From the NCBI GenBank assembly GCA_963170155.1, contig CAUJGP010000012.1, positions 23,047-87,046 on the forward strand: a DNA stretch of 64,000 nucleotides. The letters run 5' to 3'. Origin of the DNA: Bdellovibrionota bacterium. Lineage in GTDB: Bacteria; Bdellovibrionota; Bdellovibrionia; Bdellovibrionales; Bdellovibrionaceae. Below the pieces are notes generated by a model. That model saw only the letters and a program-made list of their open reading frames with translations. It did not search any database and was not told where the DNA came from. The position numbers and the translations under genes are program-made. Shown here one piece after another: positions 34,542 through 43,161 of this stretch; positions within the stretch are counted from its first letter, which is position 1; each line of letters opens with the position of its first letter.

Positions 34542-34916
34542 TTAATTGCCACGGCAGAGGCTCTTAATTTCAGCCAACCGTGTGATGCGTTCTCGACGTT
34601 CGATAAACGAAGAACCCCTTCCTTCCACTGAAATTGAACGTGAATTAAGTTTTTGAATAATAGGAAGAGTGGAGTCGCAAAATTCCTTTTTTGAAATCAC
34701 CTGAGAGCAATATTTCGCTTCATTCAAAAAAATTTGCGCATGATGCAAATCAGCCTGCACAACAATACCGTCCTGATAAAACTTCGCTACCGCATCATAC
34801 ATTTCTTGGGCAAGACCTACAACTTGACGATCGTCTTTGTCACACTTCAAGAGTGCTTGCGCCTGCATACCAACAAACACGAGTAAACAACTTAAGATTA
34901 AATTTAACTTTGCCAT
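34542..34916 (-). CDS. Small exported protein, unknown function
   Basis: About 124 residues. The ATG ending at 34916 has an AAGGAG ribosome site and a signal peptide (LNLILSCLLVFVGMQAQA). The mature protein is helical with four Cys (LLKCDKD, YCSQV, EFCDST and a terminal SLCRGN), probably two disulfides. No family is recognised. It converges with the haem-lipoprotein gene. Confidence 0.7.
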   Translation of the reverse strand: MAKLNLILSCLLVFVGMQAQALLKCDKDDRQVVGLAQEMYDAVAKFYQDGIVVQADLHHAQIFLNEAKYCSQVISKKEFCDSTLPIIQKLNSRSISVEGRGSSFIERRERITRLAEIKSLCRGN

Positions 34917-35077
34917 AGGCTTCTCCTTCATTATAAAATAAATGAGATTTTGATCTCACTTTGGAAATAGTTGTAACCAACCGTATATTTTAAAATGAAA
35001 CTAAAATCAACCATAACCATTTTTTAAATGAAAGATCTGAAAAAAGAAATATTGAAATAATAACCGAAAGGAAACTT

Positions 35078-35443
35078 ATGAGTCACTATGTCGATGGATT
35101 TGTAATCGCGATCCCAAAAAAAAATTTAAAAGCCTATAAAAAGATGGCTCAACTGGCTTGCAAGATTTGGAAAGAATATGGGGCTCTCAATTATTATGAG
35201 TGCGTTGGAGATGATATCAACGTCCCTTGGGGAGTCTCCTTTCCTAAAAGATACAAACTAAAACCCAGTGAAACAATCATCTTCGCATTCATTGTTTATA
35301 AATCAAAAGCAGATCGCAATAAAATCAATAAAAAAATCATGAAAGACCCTCGCATGCAGATGGATGAATCTAAAATGCCGTTTGATATGAAACAATTCTC
35401 CTCCGGTGGTTTTAAAACTTTGGTTTCCTCAGCTAAAAAATAA
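35078..35443 (+). CDS. DUF1428 (YbaA-like) protein
   Basis: 121 residues, soluble, with a GAAAGGA ribosome site. YVDGFVIAIPKKNLKAYKKMA at the start, then GALNYYECVGDD and FPKRYKLKPSETIIFAFIVYKSKADRNKINKKIM are the conserved blocks of DUF1428, a dimeric alpha-beta barrel fold of unknown function. The ending MPFDMKQFSSGGFKTLV is also typical. No operon partner; the AlkD-like gene begins 64 bases further on. Confidence 0.88.
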   Translation: MSHYVDGFVIAIPKKNLKAYKKMAQLACKIWKEYGALNYYECVGDDINVPWGVSFPKRYKLKPSETIIFAFIVYKSKADRNKINKKIMKDPRMQMDESKMPFDMKQFSSGGFKTLVSSAKK

Positions 35444-35507
35444 TTTTTTTGAATTGAAGCTCGCAAAAAAATTTCGATGAGAACTTCAATTCAAGATCTA
35501 ATTCATC

Positions 35508-36278
35508 ATGAGCAATACCAAACTCGACCTTAACCTTAGTGAAGTAGAAAAAGCCATGCGAGAACTGTCCTCCGTTCACAAGCCTGAAAAATGGCTGGCA
35601 AGAAATTATGTCGGCGGAGGACTTTCTCAACGGGATTTTTTAGACGTCAAAATTCCACATGTGCGTAAGCGCTTTACTCAAGGATTTTCATTTTCTCAGA
35701 ACTCTCCACACGATCAATGGGTCATTTGGAATTATATTTGGATGCAGTCCAACACCTTTGAAACCATGCTTCTATCTTCTTATTGGGTCTCACAGCGTCC
35801 TCTGCAAGAACTTATCTCATACGCTCCGATGATTTTTCGTTGGGCAAATAGAGTGGATAATTGGGCTCATTCGGATGAAATGAGCGGACATTATTCAAAA
35901 ATTCTTGAATCCAATCATAAACAATTTTTTCCCACCTTTGAAAAATGGTCTCGTTCGAAAAATCCCTGGTTACGTCGCCAATCTTTAGTTGGCCTTTTAT
36001 TTTACTCAAGAATGAGAAAAAAAACTCTTCCCTTCTCTACCCTAAAAAAATCAATTGACCGCCAAATGAACGACAAACACTTTTATGTGCAAAAGGGAGT
36101 GGGTTGGGCTTTACGTGAATGTTGGAATGTTTATCCACAAGAGACCGAAATGTACCTTCAACTCAACGCTCATCGCGTCCCTCCCGCGGGCTGGACAGCC
36201 GCGACGGAGAAACTCTCACCAAAAACAAAAGCCAAACTCACATCCCTCCGTAAAGCCTTGCGAGCCCAAAAAAAATAA
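35508..36278 (+). CDS. AlkD-like DNA alkylation repair (HEAT-repeat) protein
   Basis: 256 residues, all helical. IPHVRKRFTQGFSFSQ near the start and WIWMQSNTFETM, RWANRVDNWAHSDEMSGHYSKI, PWLRRQSLVGLLFYSR and YVQKGVGWALRECWNVYP are the paired-helix repeats of the DNA alkylation repair family (PF08713). Conserved Trp, Asp (VDNWAHSD) and Arg (WLRRQ) residues match those that line the AlkD DNA groove. It should excise positively charged alkylated purines without base flipping, but HEAT paralogues without glycosylase activity exist. Confidence 0.85.
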   Translation: MSNTKLDLNLSEVEKAMRELSSVHKPEKWLARNYVGGGLSQRDFLDVKIPHVRKRFTQGFSFSQNSPHDQWVIWNYIWMQSNTFETMLLSSYWVSQRPLQELISYAPMIFRWANRVDNWAHSDEMSGHYSKILESNHKQFFPTFEKWSRSKNPWLRRQSLVGLLFYSRMRKKTLPFSTLKKSIDRQMNDKHFYVQKGVGWALRECWNVYPQETEMYLQLNAHRVPPAGWTAATEKLSPKTKAKLTSLRKALRAQKK

Positions 36279-36469
36279 ACCTATGGAGTCTTTATAATGG
36301 CATCTTTTTTGCTAAAATAGACTTTGAGGAGAAGAGTAAAATCCCTTCCTTAAAAGAACGAATCATAGGCCTATTAAGAGCTCCTTTTTTTGAAACTTGA
36401 TTGTAAAAAAGTGATTTCTTAGAGCCTTTTAAAAGATCTTGAATCTGAATGAAATAAACGGGTTAATAA

Positions 36470-37315
36470 ATGAAACTAGTCTATAAAATAATACCGTCAT
36501 TTCTTTTATTTATTATAACTCATAATTTATTATTCGCTTTTGAAAAAAAATCGAGTGGGGGATTGAATAATTTTTCTCCTCATCTTTCAACTCCAAGCCG
36601 TACTGTCGGCCCAGGAAAATGGACTTTTCAGCCCACGGCGGGCTATGCGGTGACCTCGACAGGTTCTCTCTTCTTAAACAACCTCAGTTACGGTATTAAC
36701 CATCGATACGAAATTGGCACCGTTCCCCTTTTACTGATTTCTCCTCCTTCTGGAGTTAAAATTTACCCTTTAACCCTTAAAGTCAGCCTCCATGAAAGTA
36801 AAGACTTTGATTTTGGGTTCACATTAACTTACATAAAGTATGATTTTTCTTCACAATTTCTAGAAACCTCTGGTGCCGCTCCCCTCTCTTTAGAAAGAGG
36901 ATCAAATTCACTCATCTCGACGGCGACATCCACGGCTGATAAAAGTTACAGAATAAATGCAACGTTCCAGGTTCCACAAATTAATTTTATTTGGCGAATG
37001 AATTTGAAAAATCAAATGGGATTCAATTACGCTTATAAATTCTCTACTTTTAAAGTTGATTTTGAAAAAACTGACCCGAAAGAGCTCAATGTTGGAAACG
37101 ATCTTTTCATTGATTTTCTTCATAGCCCTGGAAACCAATTTCATTATGGCTTAGGTTATTCACACACTCATGATATTTTCTCAAAACCTAAAGACGGAGT
37201 GGGCGTTTCAATGACTCTCAGCAGACGTGGAAAATTCCTATCCGCCCCACGGATTGGAGTTCACCACTACAACAATGGCGAAAGTTTATTTTTAATTTCC
37301 AGCAGCTTTTACTAG
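36470..37315 (+). CDS. Exported beta-barrel-like protein, unknown family
   Basis: 281 residues with a signal peptide (PSFLLFIITHNLLFA). The mature protein opens with GGLNNFSPHLSTPSRTVGPGKWTFQP-like sequence, then alternating strands (for example LKVSLHESKDFDFGFTLTYIKYDFSS) and ends SLFLISSSFY with a terminal aromatic. I read this as an outer-membrane barrel. The pattern of a conserved opening followed by alternating strands is similar in kind to the protein at 56917-57561. No clear ribosome site. Confidence 0.65.
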   Translation: MKLVYKIIPSFLLFIITHNLLFAFEKKSSGGLNNFSPHLSTPSRTVGPGKWTFQPTAGYAVTSTGSLFLNNLSYGINHRYEIGTVPLLLISPPSGVKIYPLTLKVSLHESKDFDFGFTLTYIKYDFSSQFLETSGAAPLSLERGSNSLISTATSTADKSYRINATFQVPQINFIWRMNLKNQMGFNYAYKFSTFKVDFEKTDPKELNVGNDLFIDFLHSPGNQFHYGLGYSHTHDIFSKPKDGVGVSMTLSRRGKFLSAPRIGVHHYNNGESLFLISSSFY

Positions 37316-37332
37316 TGAATTTGAAAAGGCCA

Positions 37333-37809
37333 TCATTTTTTATCCACTCTATCCATCCGCCCAATAATATTCGTCGTGGATCGACCCTCAATAAAATTTA
37401 AAGATAGAACTTTCCCCCCAGCGGCTAATACAACATCACTTCCAATGATTTGATCAGGCTTCCAATCGCCGCCCTTCACTAAAACCTGTGGTTGTAATTC
37501 TTGAATTAAACGCAGAGGAGTATCTTCTTCAAATAAGGCCACGTAATCCACGCACTCTAGTGCCGATAAAATCTCAGCCCTATCCTGTTCTGTTTGCAAA
37601 GGACGTTGAGGCCCTTTAAGACGCTTAACACTAGCATCTGTATTAATACCTACAATTAAAATATCACCTTGTTTTTTTGCCTCTTGTAAATAACGAACAT
37701 GACCCACATGAAGCAGGTCAAAACATCCATTAGTGAAAACAATTTTTTTCTTTTGCTTCAAAGACTCGCAAATTTTCTTTAGTTCACGCCGATCAACAAA
37801 TTGCCCCAT
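37333..37809 (-). CDS. rfaE2: D-glycero-beta-D-manno-heptose-1-phosphate adenylyltransferase (RfaE2/HldE C-domain)
   Basis: About 158 residues. [26 protein letters not shown] is the nucleotidyltransferase HxGH motif region and ISTRS-like [11 protein letters not shown] is the second ATP-binding motif. VLVKGGDW and RLKGPQRP are typical RfaE2 sequences. It adenylates heptose-1-phosphate to make ADP-heptose for LPS cores. The HldE kinase domain is absent, so the kinase (RfaE1) must be a separate gene. I chose the ATG ending at 37809, which has AAGG six bases before it. Confidence 0.92.
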   Translation of the reverse strand: MGQFVDRRELKKICESLKQKKKIVFTNGCFDLLHVGHVRYLQEAKKQGDILIVGINTDASVKRLKGPQRPLQTEQDRAEILSALECVDYVALFEEDTPLRLIQELQPQVLVKGGDWKPDQIIGSDVVLAAGGKVLSLNFIEGRSTTNIIGRMDRVDKK

Positions 37810-37871
37810 AATCACCTTACTCTTTCACGGATGATACCCAGGAAGGGTTTGTTCGGTGGCCTCTGCTTCAT

Positions 37872-38669
37872 TCATTTTTTCCGACGGTATAATTGTAACC
37901 CGCACCACTGACCTAAATAGTCTTTTCTGAAAGCAAGGGACAAAAGAGGGATTAAAATAAATCCTGTAACCATGACTAAAAAAACTCGCGCTATCACTAA
38001 AAAGGAATAAGAAAGACGGCCTTGTTGTTCTGTTGTTCCCAACTGAATATCGAAAATTAATTCTCCCAATGAGTTTCCTAGAAAAATTCGAGATAATGAC
38101 ATATAAGCAAATGTCATAACGGCTCCTATAGCCGGAAGAGTCAGCCATAGTCCAATATCAGAGGAGTTTTGGACCAACACCATTAATAAATCAATTTTAG
38201 TGACTAAAAGCACGGCCATCAGTGCAGATAAAATAAGAGCCATCACCAACATCGTATCAATTAAAAAAGGACTCATCATCCAAGGTAAAGGAAACGCCTC
38301 CTCATCAATTTGAGGTTGAACAGGGTTAATGATCACCTGAGGTGTTTTGGGAGCCGCAAGATCTTCCACTTCTTTGCTTTTTTTAAAGTTTCTGACCAAT
38401 TCATCAATCACTTCTTTTGAAGGCGATTCCATCGTCAGAGAGGAAGAGGCAGAAGCTGATGCTGACATCATCTCTTTTTTAGGGAGAGGGCTTCTCAGAG
38501 CTCCTATTTCACTTTTATTCTTAGAAGACATCTCTTTAGATTTGTTAAGAACAGGGACAATATCCTTTTTAAAGGCTTTCTCTTCACCTTTCGAGAAATC
38601 CTTTTTCTTTTTGTGAAACCCCAACCCCTCTGTCAGGGGTTTAAAAGTAAATTCATTAGTTGGATCCAT
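37872..38669 (-). CDS. RDD-family membrane protein
   Basis: 265 residues. The N-terminal 125 residues are charged, Ser/Lys-rich and probably disordered. The C-terminal part has four membrane segments; LLIDTMLVMALILSALM-like sequence (FLIDTML keeps the Asp of RDD) and LGNSLGELIFDIQL are RDD-family marks. RDD proteins are small membrane proteins, some of which transport ions. It ends 62 bases before rfaE2 and has a strong GGAGGAG ribosome site; the pair may be one operon. Confidence 0.78.
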   Translation of the reverse strand: MDPTNEFTFKPLTEGLGFHKKKKDFSKGEEKAFKKDIVPVLNKSKEMSSKNKSEIGALRSPLPKKEMMSASASASSSLTMESPSKEVIDELVRNFKKSKEVEDLAAPKTPQVIINPVQPQIDEEAFPLPWMMSPFLIDTMLVMALILSALMAVLLVTKIDLLMVLVQNSSDIGLWLTLPAIGAVMTFAYMSLSRIFLGNSLGELIFDIQLGTTEQQGRLSYSFLVIARVFLVMVTGFILIPLLSLAFRKDYLGQWCGLQLYRRKK

Positions 38670-38760
38670 CCCCTATCTCCTCCTCAATAACAAGTCCACT
38701 CATGCCGTTTTTCACGGTAAACTTTAATAATTAACCGATCAAACAAGATTCATACCTTAT

Positions 38761-38788
38761 CTATGGCATCTTTTCTATGGCATCTTTT
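38761..38788. repeat. Two-copy 14-bp tandem repeat
   Basis: CTATGGCATCTTTT occurs twice in direct succession in the gap between the RDD gene and rsmE. Both copies are perfect. It is too short to assign a role. Confidence 0.6.
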
Positions 38789-38840
38789 GCCGCTTTTGCA
38801 TCCTTAACAAGCAAATCAGCCATAGACTCGTGAATATGAA

Positions 38841-39590
38841 TCATATATCAAATTCATATTTTAGGCTTGAGACCAAGGTCAGGCAAGCCGTTTCCACGCG
38901 AAGGACCTGATCTCCCAACGTGACTGGAGAAAGGTCTAGGGACTGAAAGCGTTTAATTTCGCGATCAGAAAATCCACCTTCGCTCCCTACAAAGATGTAA
39001 ACATCCCTTAAAAAAGGAGACTTTCTTGCATGCAAGTAATTCTTGAGGGTCCAAGAAGCCTCTCCCTCATACGCGACAAGAGTGAGAGCTTCTTCTTTTT
39101 TTTGAATCTGAGGAGCGAGAATTTCGTCAAAGGCCTGAACTTCATTCAATATCATCAAATCCCCGCGTCCACTTTGCTGAGTAGCTTGAAGTATGATTCT
39201 TTGCCAACGAGCTTCTTTGGCTGAGGGAAACTGTGCTTTGGTTCGAATAGAACTAAAATCAGATAAAAAAGGAGTGATAGATTTCACTCCCAATTCCACT
39301 GATTTTTCAATTATAAATTCAAACGTAGAAACTTTTGGAAAACTCAAACAAAGATGAAGATGAGGCTCTTTAATTTTTGGAATGATTCTCTCTTCACGAA
39401 CCATTACCTGAGCTGATTTTTTACCAATTGATTCTACAGAAACTAGATACGCCTGACCTGTTGAATTCAGCAATTCAAAGTGTTGGCCCATCTGCACACG
39501 GCAAACATCAAAAATGTGATGAAATAGATCCCCTGTTAAAGAGAGAGACTCCCCCGTATTTAATGTTTCTGAATAAAAATAGCGTCGCAT
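38841..39590 (-). CDS. rsmE: 16S rRNA m3U1498 methyltransferase RsmE
   Basis: 249 residues. The N-terminal PUA-like domain starts RRYFY and the SPOUT domain has FIIEKSVELGVKSITPFLSDFSS, RIILQATQQSGRGDL, VGSEGGFSDREI and LGDQVLRVETACLTLVS. These knot-forming motifs and the length fit RsmE, which methylates N3 of U1498 in the 16S rRNA decoding region. It follows prmA directly (the two genes abut with no gap), a pairing common in bacteria. Confidence 0.93.
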   Translation of the reverse strand: MRRYFYSETLNTGESLSLTGDLFHHIFDVCRVQMGQHFELLNSTGQAYLVSVESIGKKSAQVMVREERIIPKIKEPHLHLCLSFPKVSTFEFIIEKSVELGVKSITPFLSDFSSIRTKAQFPSAKEARWQRIILQATQQSGRGDLMILNEVQAFDEILAPQIQKKEEALTLVAYEGEASWTLKNYLHARKSPFLRDVYIFVGSEGGFSDREIKRFQSLDLSPVTLGDQVLRVETACLTLVSSLKYEFDI

Positions 39591-40493
39591 TTACGGACTC
39601 TTGGAGAGTAAAAAACCAACCCACTCTTCTTTTGCCAATCTCATTTCAATTTTCAAAGAAGTCTGACTTAAAAACTGATCCAGAAAAGAACTCTCTCTCT
39701 CTTCCAAAATTCCCGTGAGGATCAAAAATCCAGGAGTTTTCGTCACTCTTTCTAAATCATCTTTAAGATTTAACAAAACACCATCAATAATATTAGCAAT
39801 AACCAAGTCAAAAGTGCCTTTGACTTCTTCCAACAAAAGATCAGAAACCTCGATCCCCTGAATTTCGTTTCTTAAAATATTCTCACGCGCCACACGCCGC
39901 GCCTCAGGATCAACATCAATGGCAACAACTTTGCTGGCTCCTGCTTTTTGAGACAACATCGCTAAGATAGCAGTTCCTGTTCCCACATCCAAAACTTGCC
40001 AATTGGAATCAGAAGATTTTTTTTGAAGTGCTTTGTAAACTAAAGCGGCCGCCATTTGAGTTGTTGCATGGGTGCCTGTCCCAAATGCCATTCCAGGATC
40101 CAAGGATAACGTTGTTTCTGCCTCAATAGGAGCTTGTAGCCAAGAAGGAACCACCCAAACAGGTCCCACCAAAGGAAAGGGTTTGAAGTCTTTTTTCCAT
40201 TCTTCCAACCAGTCCTTATGCTCTTCCTCAACCAATTGGTACTCAATGTTTCCATGGAGCTCTTGAATGGCTTCAAAAAAAGATAGGGGTGGTTTTTCTG
40301 AGAAAAAAACATCCACGTCATGAAATCTTTGATGTCGAATTTCCGGATCATAAACAAGATCTTTTTGAATATAGTTAAGGGCTTCAGACAAGCCTGTACA
40401 ACCATACTCAAAACCAAGCTCTGTCATTTCCGCTTCCAAATTGGACGGTATTTTTTTAACCCTAACACGAAAGTAGGTTTGTTGATTCATCAT
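39591..40493 (-). CDS. prmA: Ribosomal protein L11 methyltransferase PrmA
   Basis: About 300 residues. I start at the ATG ending at 40493, where the conserved N-terminal domain begins (QQTYFRVRV); an in-frame start at 40577 would add 28 residues of no family similarity. The SAM domain has LDPGMAFGTGTHATTQ, VLDVGTGTAILAMLSQKAGASKVVAIDVDP and LVIANIIDG, the expected motif I, II and catalytic NI-type stretches. PrmA trimethylates L11. No strong ribosome site is seen. Operon with rsmE. Confidence 0.9.
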   Translation of the reverse strand: MMNQQTYFRVRVKKIPSNLEAEMTELGFEYGCTGLSEALNYIQKDLVYDPEIRHQRFHDVDVFFSEKPPLSFFEAIQELHGNIEYQLVEEEHKDWLEEWKKDFKPFPLVGPVWVVPSWLQAPIEAETTLSLDPGMAFGTGTHATTQMAAALVYKALQKKSSDSNWQVLDVGTGTAILAMLSQKAGASKVVAIDVDPEARRVARENILRNEIQGIEVSDLLLEEVKGTFDLVIANIIDGVLLNLKDDLERVTKTPGFLILTGILEERESSFLDQFLSQTSLKIEMRLAKEEWVGFLLSKSP

Positions 40494-40621
40494 AAAAGGG
40501 ACAGGTATACTCAATCTTTCCAGGCGGCAACAAAAATATTCAACAAGAGTGTAAAATTTACGTTTACAGAATGCCACTCATCCCAAGGCATCAATCATAC
40601 CTATAAATATGAGAGACACAG

Positions 40622-41131
40622 TTACGGCTGCTGACTTTGAACTTCGGCTGCGGGTTGATCGCTCCCTTTGGGTACTGCGATGACCTGGGCACTGTCTTTA
40701 GGTGGTGGCTTACCAACGCTCTTCGGTATGTAAGAGCGCTCCAAAGACACGGCATCTCCGATCAGAACTCCCGGCTGATCTAAGACAGGAGAGCTGGCGT
40801 AATTCACACTCTCATAAAGACGAGCCACAGAAAATCGATCCTGAATGAAAATAATTTGCAACCATCCTACAGGTTCCAACATTTTCGTTGATTGTTCCGC
40901 GGCTTGATTATTGTCCCTAAGATTCACCCATCTCGTGACAGGAACAACCAAATGAAGTCGAAGGCCTTCTTTAGCTCCTCCAGAAAGATAATAATCTTTA
41001 TAAACAAGCTCTTCGTCTGACAGAGGGATGTTTCTCTTTACCTGAATTACTTGAATTTGTGCAAAACCATTCAATGATAGAAATGATAAAAAAGCCGCTG
41101 ATAAAATAGAAAATGATAAAATCCTTTTCAT
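40622..41131 (-). CDS. Exported protein of unknown function
   Basis: About 169 residues. The ATG ending at 41131 has a GGGAG ribosome site and begins a signal peptide (LSFSILSAAFLSFLSLNGFAQ). The mature protein has KRNIPLSDEELVYKDYYL and WLQIIFIQDRFSVARLYE and a Pro/Gln-rich end. The ordered part looks beta-rich and may bind peptidoglycan or nucleotides, but no family is recognised. It stands alone. Confidence 0.68.
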   Translation of the reverse strand: MKRILSFSILSAAFLSFLSLNGFAQIQVIQVKRNIPLSDEELVYKDYYLSGGAKEGLRLHLVVPVTRWVNLRDNNQAAEQSTKMLEPVGWLQIIFIQDRFSVARLYESVNYASSPVLDQPGVLIGDAVSLERSYIPKSVGKPPPKDSAQVIAVPKGSDQPAAEVQSQQP

Positions 41132-41483
41132 GGTCTCCCTTTCCCTGGAGCTTACCATCCTTAGTATTTTATTCACCTTCCTGGTGTTTCTTAAATCGAA
41201 TACTTGCTAAATTCCTTTCGGCAGCTTCACATAAAATAATAAGTCTGGTTCCTAACCATTATACTACAGGCCTTTTGACAGATCGAGATTACACATCAAA
41301 ATATGACGTGGATTTACTGCCCATTGAGGAGCCTATAAGTAATGTTATTCCGAAACGCTTCACTTTGATGGTACTGATCCTTTACTAACGGCTCATCCCA
41401 CAAAAGGGATGAACCATAGGCTGGAGAGTAAGAACAATACTTTATTTTATTTGATAGATGAAAGTTATTTATCTATAGCAGAA
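41132..41483. other. Intergenic region, 352 bases
   Basis: No gene is supported. A hairpin at 41390-41415 (GGCTCATCCC facing GGGATGAACC, one mismatch, 6-base loop) lies about 70 bases past the minus-strand gene at 41484 and may end its transcript, though no T-tract follows. A tRNA-like stretch at about 41190-41275 was rejected. Confidence 0.35.
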
Positions 41484-42266
41484 CTACTTTTTGTCAAAAA
41501 AACGACAGTACATAACGTCTTCATCTTTTTGTACTGTTCTTTCTCGAGGTTGATCTTTGTGTTTCCAGTTGATAATGTACTTTTCCCCAGCGGATATTTT
41601 CATAAAGATATCATTTTGGTAGAGAACAAAGCTTAGGATATCACTGAATCTCCAAGGTGATGAAATATAAGAACCAGATGGAATATAAGAAAGCTTCACT
41701 TTTAGTGGTGATAATGAGAGGATCTCATTGCGAGAATCACGCCTCCTCTTCAAATCGTTTTCAAGATCGAGTAAGTCCTTCACAATTTGCTCTGCTGTTT
41801 GTTGAAAAAGAGAATCTTCTTCAGAATGATAGAATCCAGATAAGACCTTTTTTTCTTTTGCTGGGGGAAAGAATAGATCATTATTTGCTTCAAGATCAAA
41901 CTCTTTAACAACGAGAGCTCTGCTTGCGGAATTATAACGGTAGTAGTCTTCTCTTATCGTATTAGAAAAAAAATATTTTTGATAGCATTCTCCAGCGTAG
42001 ACTCCATAGGCTTGGCGGAAGGAAACAGGTGTCCCTTTATCGTAGGCAGCCTTCAAAGCAAGGAATTGATCTATGGAAGAAGAGGAGGCATTGAGGAGAC
42101 TTTGATCTTTTAAACTATCTCTTTCTGCGGAGTATGATAGAAAATCGTCTTGGATTGAGTTTTTTAACTCTATGGCTCCAGAAGGGAGATTGGCTTGAAT
42201 GGGTGACAACCCCCATCCGTTTAAGCTTAAAATAATCAAGCTTATAAAAATAAATTGTGATTTCAT
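41484..42266 (-). CDS. Exported protein of unknown function
   Basis: About 260 residues. The ATG ending at 42266 begins a signal peptide (SQFIFISLIILSLNGWGLS) and follows GAAAGG. The mature protein is acidic and mostly helical (YSAERDSLKDQSLL, QQTAEQIVKDLLDLENDLKRRR), with a beta-rich C-terminal region (KVKLSYIPSGSYISSPW). Two Cys (AGECYQK, MYCRFF). Nothing identifies a family; there is a large gene-free region upstream. Confidence 0.65.
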   Translation of the reverse strand: MKSQFIFISLIILSLNGWGLSPIQANLPSGAIELKNSIQDDFLSYSAERDSLKDQSLLNASSSSIDQFLALKAAYDKGTPVSFRQAYGVYAGECYQKYFFSNTIREDYYRYNSASRALVVKEFDLEANNDLFFPPAKEKKVLSGFYHSEEDSLFQQTAEQIVKDLLDLENDLKRRRDSRNEILSLSPLKVKLSYIPSGSYISSPWRFSDILSFVLYQNDIFMKISAGEKYIINWKHKDQPRERTVQKDEDVMYCRFFDKK

Positions 42267-42923
42267 ACAATAAAACCTTTCTTTTAAGTTGGCTGAGAGG
42301 TTTTGCATAAGAGAACTCATTTTAAAAAAAGCTCTCTGCTTGGTTTATTGGCGGATTAATATAGCTTTTTTGGCATGTACAGGATTAATGCACGCAAGTG
42401 GTTACAAATCACGTAACCAAATTGTTGGATAACGGATAAATACTAATAATTTTAAATATCTATCATTATAATGCTCTGAATCAAATTTTCAGGGTATTTT
42501 TGAAAAATCTAAAGTTAAAAAGCTTTTGCCTATAATAGCAATGAGTTTTTATAGCCCGCATTTTCTCATCGTAGAAATAACTGACTCTATGATTCCCCGA
42601 GTGTTGATGACAAACTTGTTTCGATCAGTGAGTGGTCTTAATTCATTGAGACCAAACCTATTAAAAAATCTTATTGTACCCAAGTCCTACCTCAAAACAT
42701 TCACCAGGCTTTCGATCATATAACCAGAGGCTAGTACAGAGCTGATAATGGACCCCTCACACTTGATCCTACATACGAATAAATAATCATGGGATCCTTG
42801 AGTTTAGAAGATCTTTAGACAGATGATACCAGTTCCATAGGCTTTTTATTTGTGTTCTTTGAACCCATAAAAACAACCGCCAAAATTCTGACAAAAAAAT
42901 TTAAAAACGAATCTAAAGTCTCG
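42267..42923. other. Gene-free region upstream of flagellin
   Basis: About 650 bases without a supported gene. A 65-codon ORF at 42526-42723 has no ribosome site and no recognisable similarity, and its frame is followed by further stops; I do not call it. The minus-strand promoter of the 41484 gene must lie within it. Confidence 0.35.
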
Positions 42924-42951
42924 TAAAGAGACGTTCTAAGTCCCCCGATAG
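42924..42951 (+). promoter_or_regulatory. Sigma-28 (FliA)-type promoter of flagellin
   Basis: TAAA (42924-42927), 16 bases, then CCCGATAG (42944-42951), close to the flagellar consensus TAAA-N15-GCCGATAA. It is 210 bases before the flagellin start, so the transcript has a long leader. Confidence 0.6.
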
Positions 42952-43033
42952 AATGCGCACGACAATCACTCAGTTCCTCAATACTCAGTACAGAGGAAAG
43001 AAAGGGGGCACATCACGGAAGACGTTAACTGAA

Positions 43034-43052
43034 TAAACATAACGGATGTTTA
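43034..43052 (+). repeat. Hairpin in the flagellin leader
   Basis: TAAACAT (43034-43040) and ATGTTTA (43046-43052) pair perfectly around 5 bases. A competing pairing is possible between GAATAAA (43031-43037) and TTTATTC (43057-43063), so the leader could switch between two folds. Confidence 0.4.
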
Positions 43053-43116
43053 GTTCTTTATTCGTAAGGTCGAGCTTGGATGCTCTTCCACAGCAACATA
43101 TCACAAGGAGGCGATT

Positions 43117-43137
43117 TTGAAATTATTTATAACTTAA
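43117..43137 (+). CDS. Possible 6-codon leader ORF upstream of flagellin
   Basis: AAGGAGG at 43105-43111 is the best ribosome site in this area. It is followed 5 bases later by TTG AAA TTA TTT ATA ACT TAA (leader peptide MKLFIT), ending 24 bases before the flagellin ATG. It may be a translated leader peptide, or the site may just be a standby ribosome site for flagellin. Confidence 0.35.
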   Translation: MKLFIT

Positions 43138-43161
43138 ACACAAAAGTAAAAGGGGATTAAT

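Noticed and set aside
41190..41275. tRNA-like stretch on the minus strand (TAGTATAATGG box and ATTCGAT loop)
   Set aside because: The D-arm-like and T-loop-like boxes are present, but the acceptor, anticodon and T stems do not pair and the spacing is too long.
41409..41636. 75-codon plus-strand ORF antisense to the exported protein at 41484
   Set aside because: The minus-strand gene has a signal peptide and a ribosome site; the plus-strand frame has neither.
42526..42723. 65-codon ORF upstream of flagellin
   Set aside because: No ribosome site, no family similarity, and further stops follow closely. Possibly a remnant, but not supportable.
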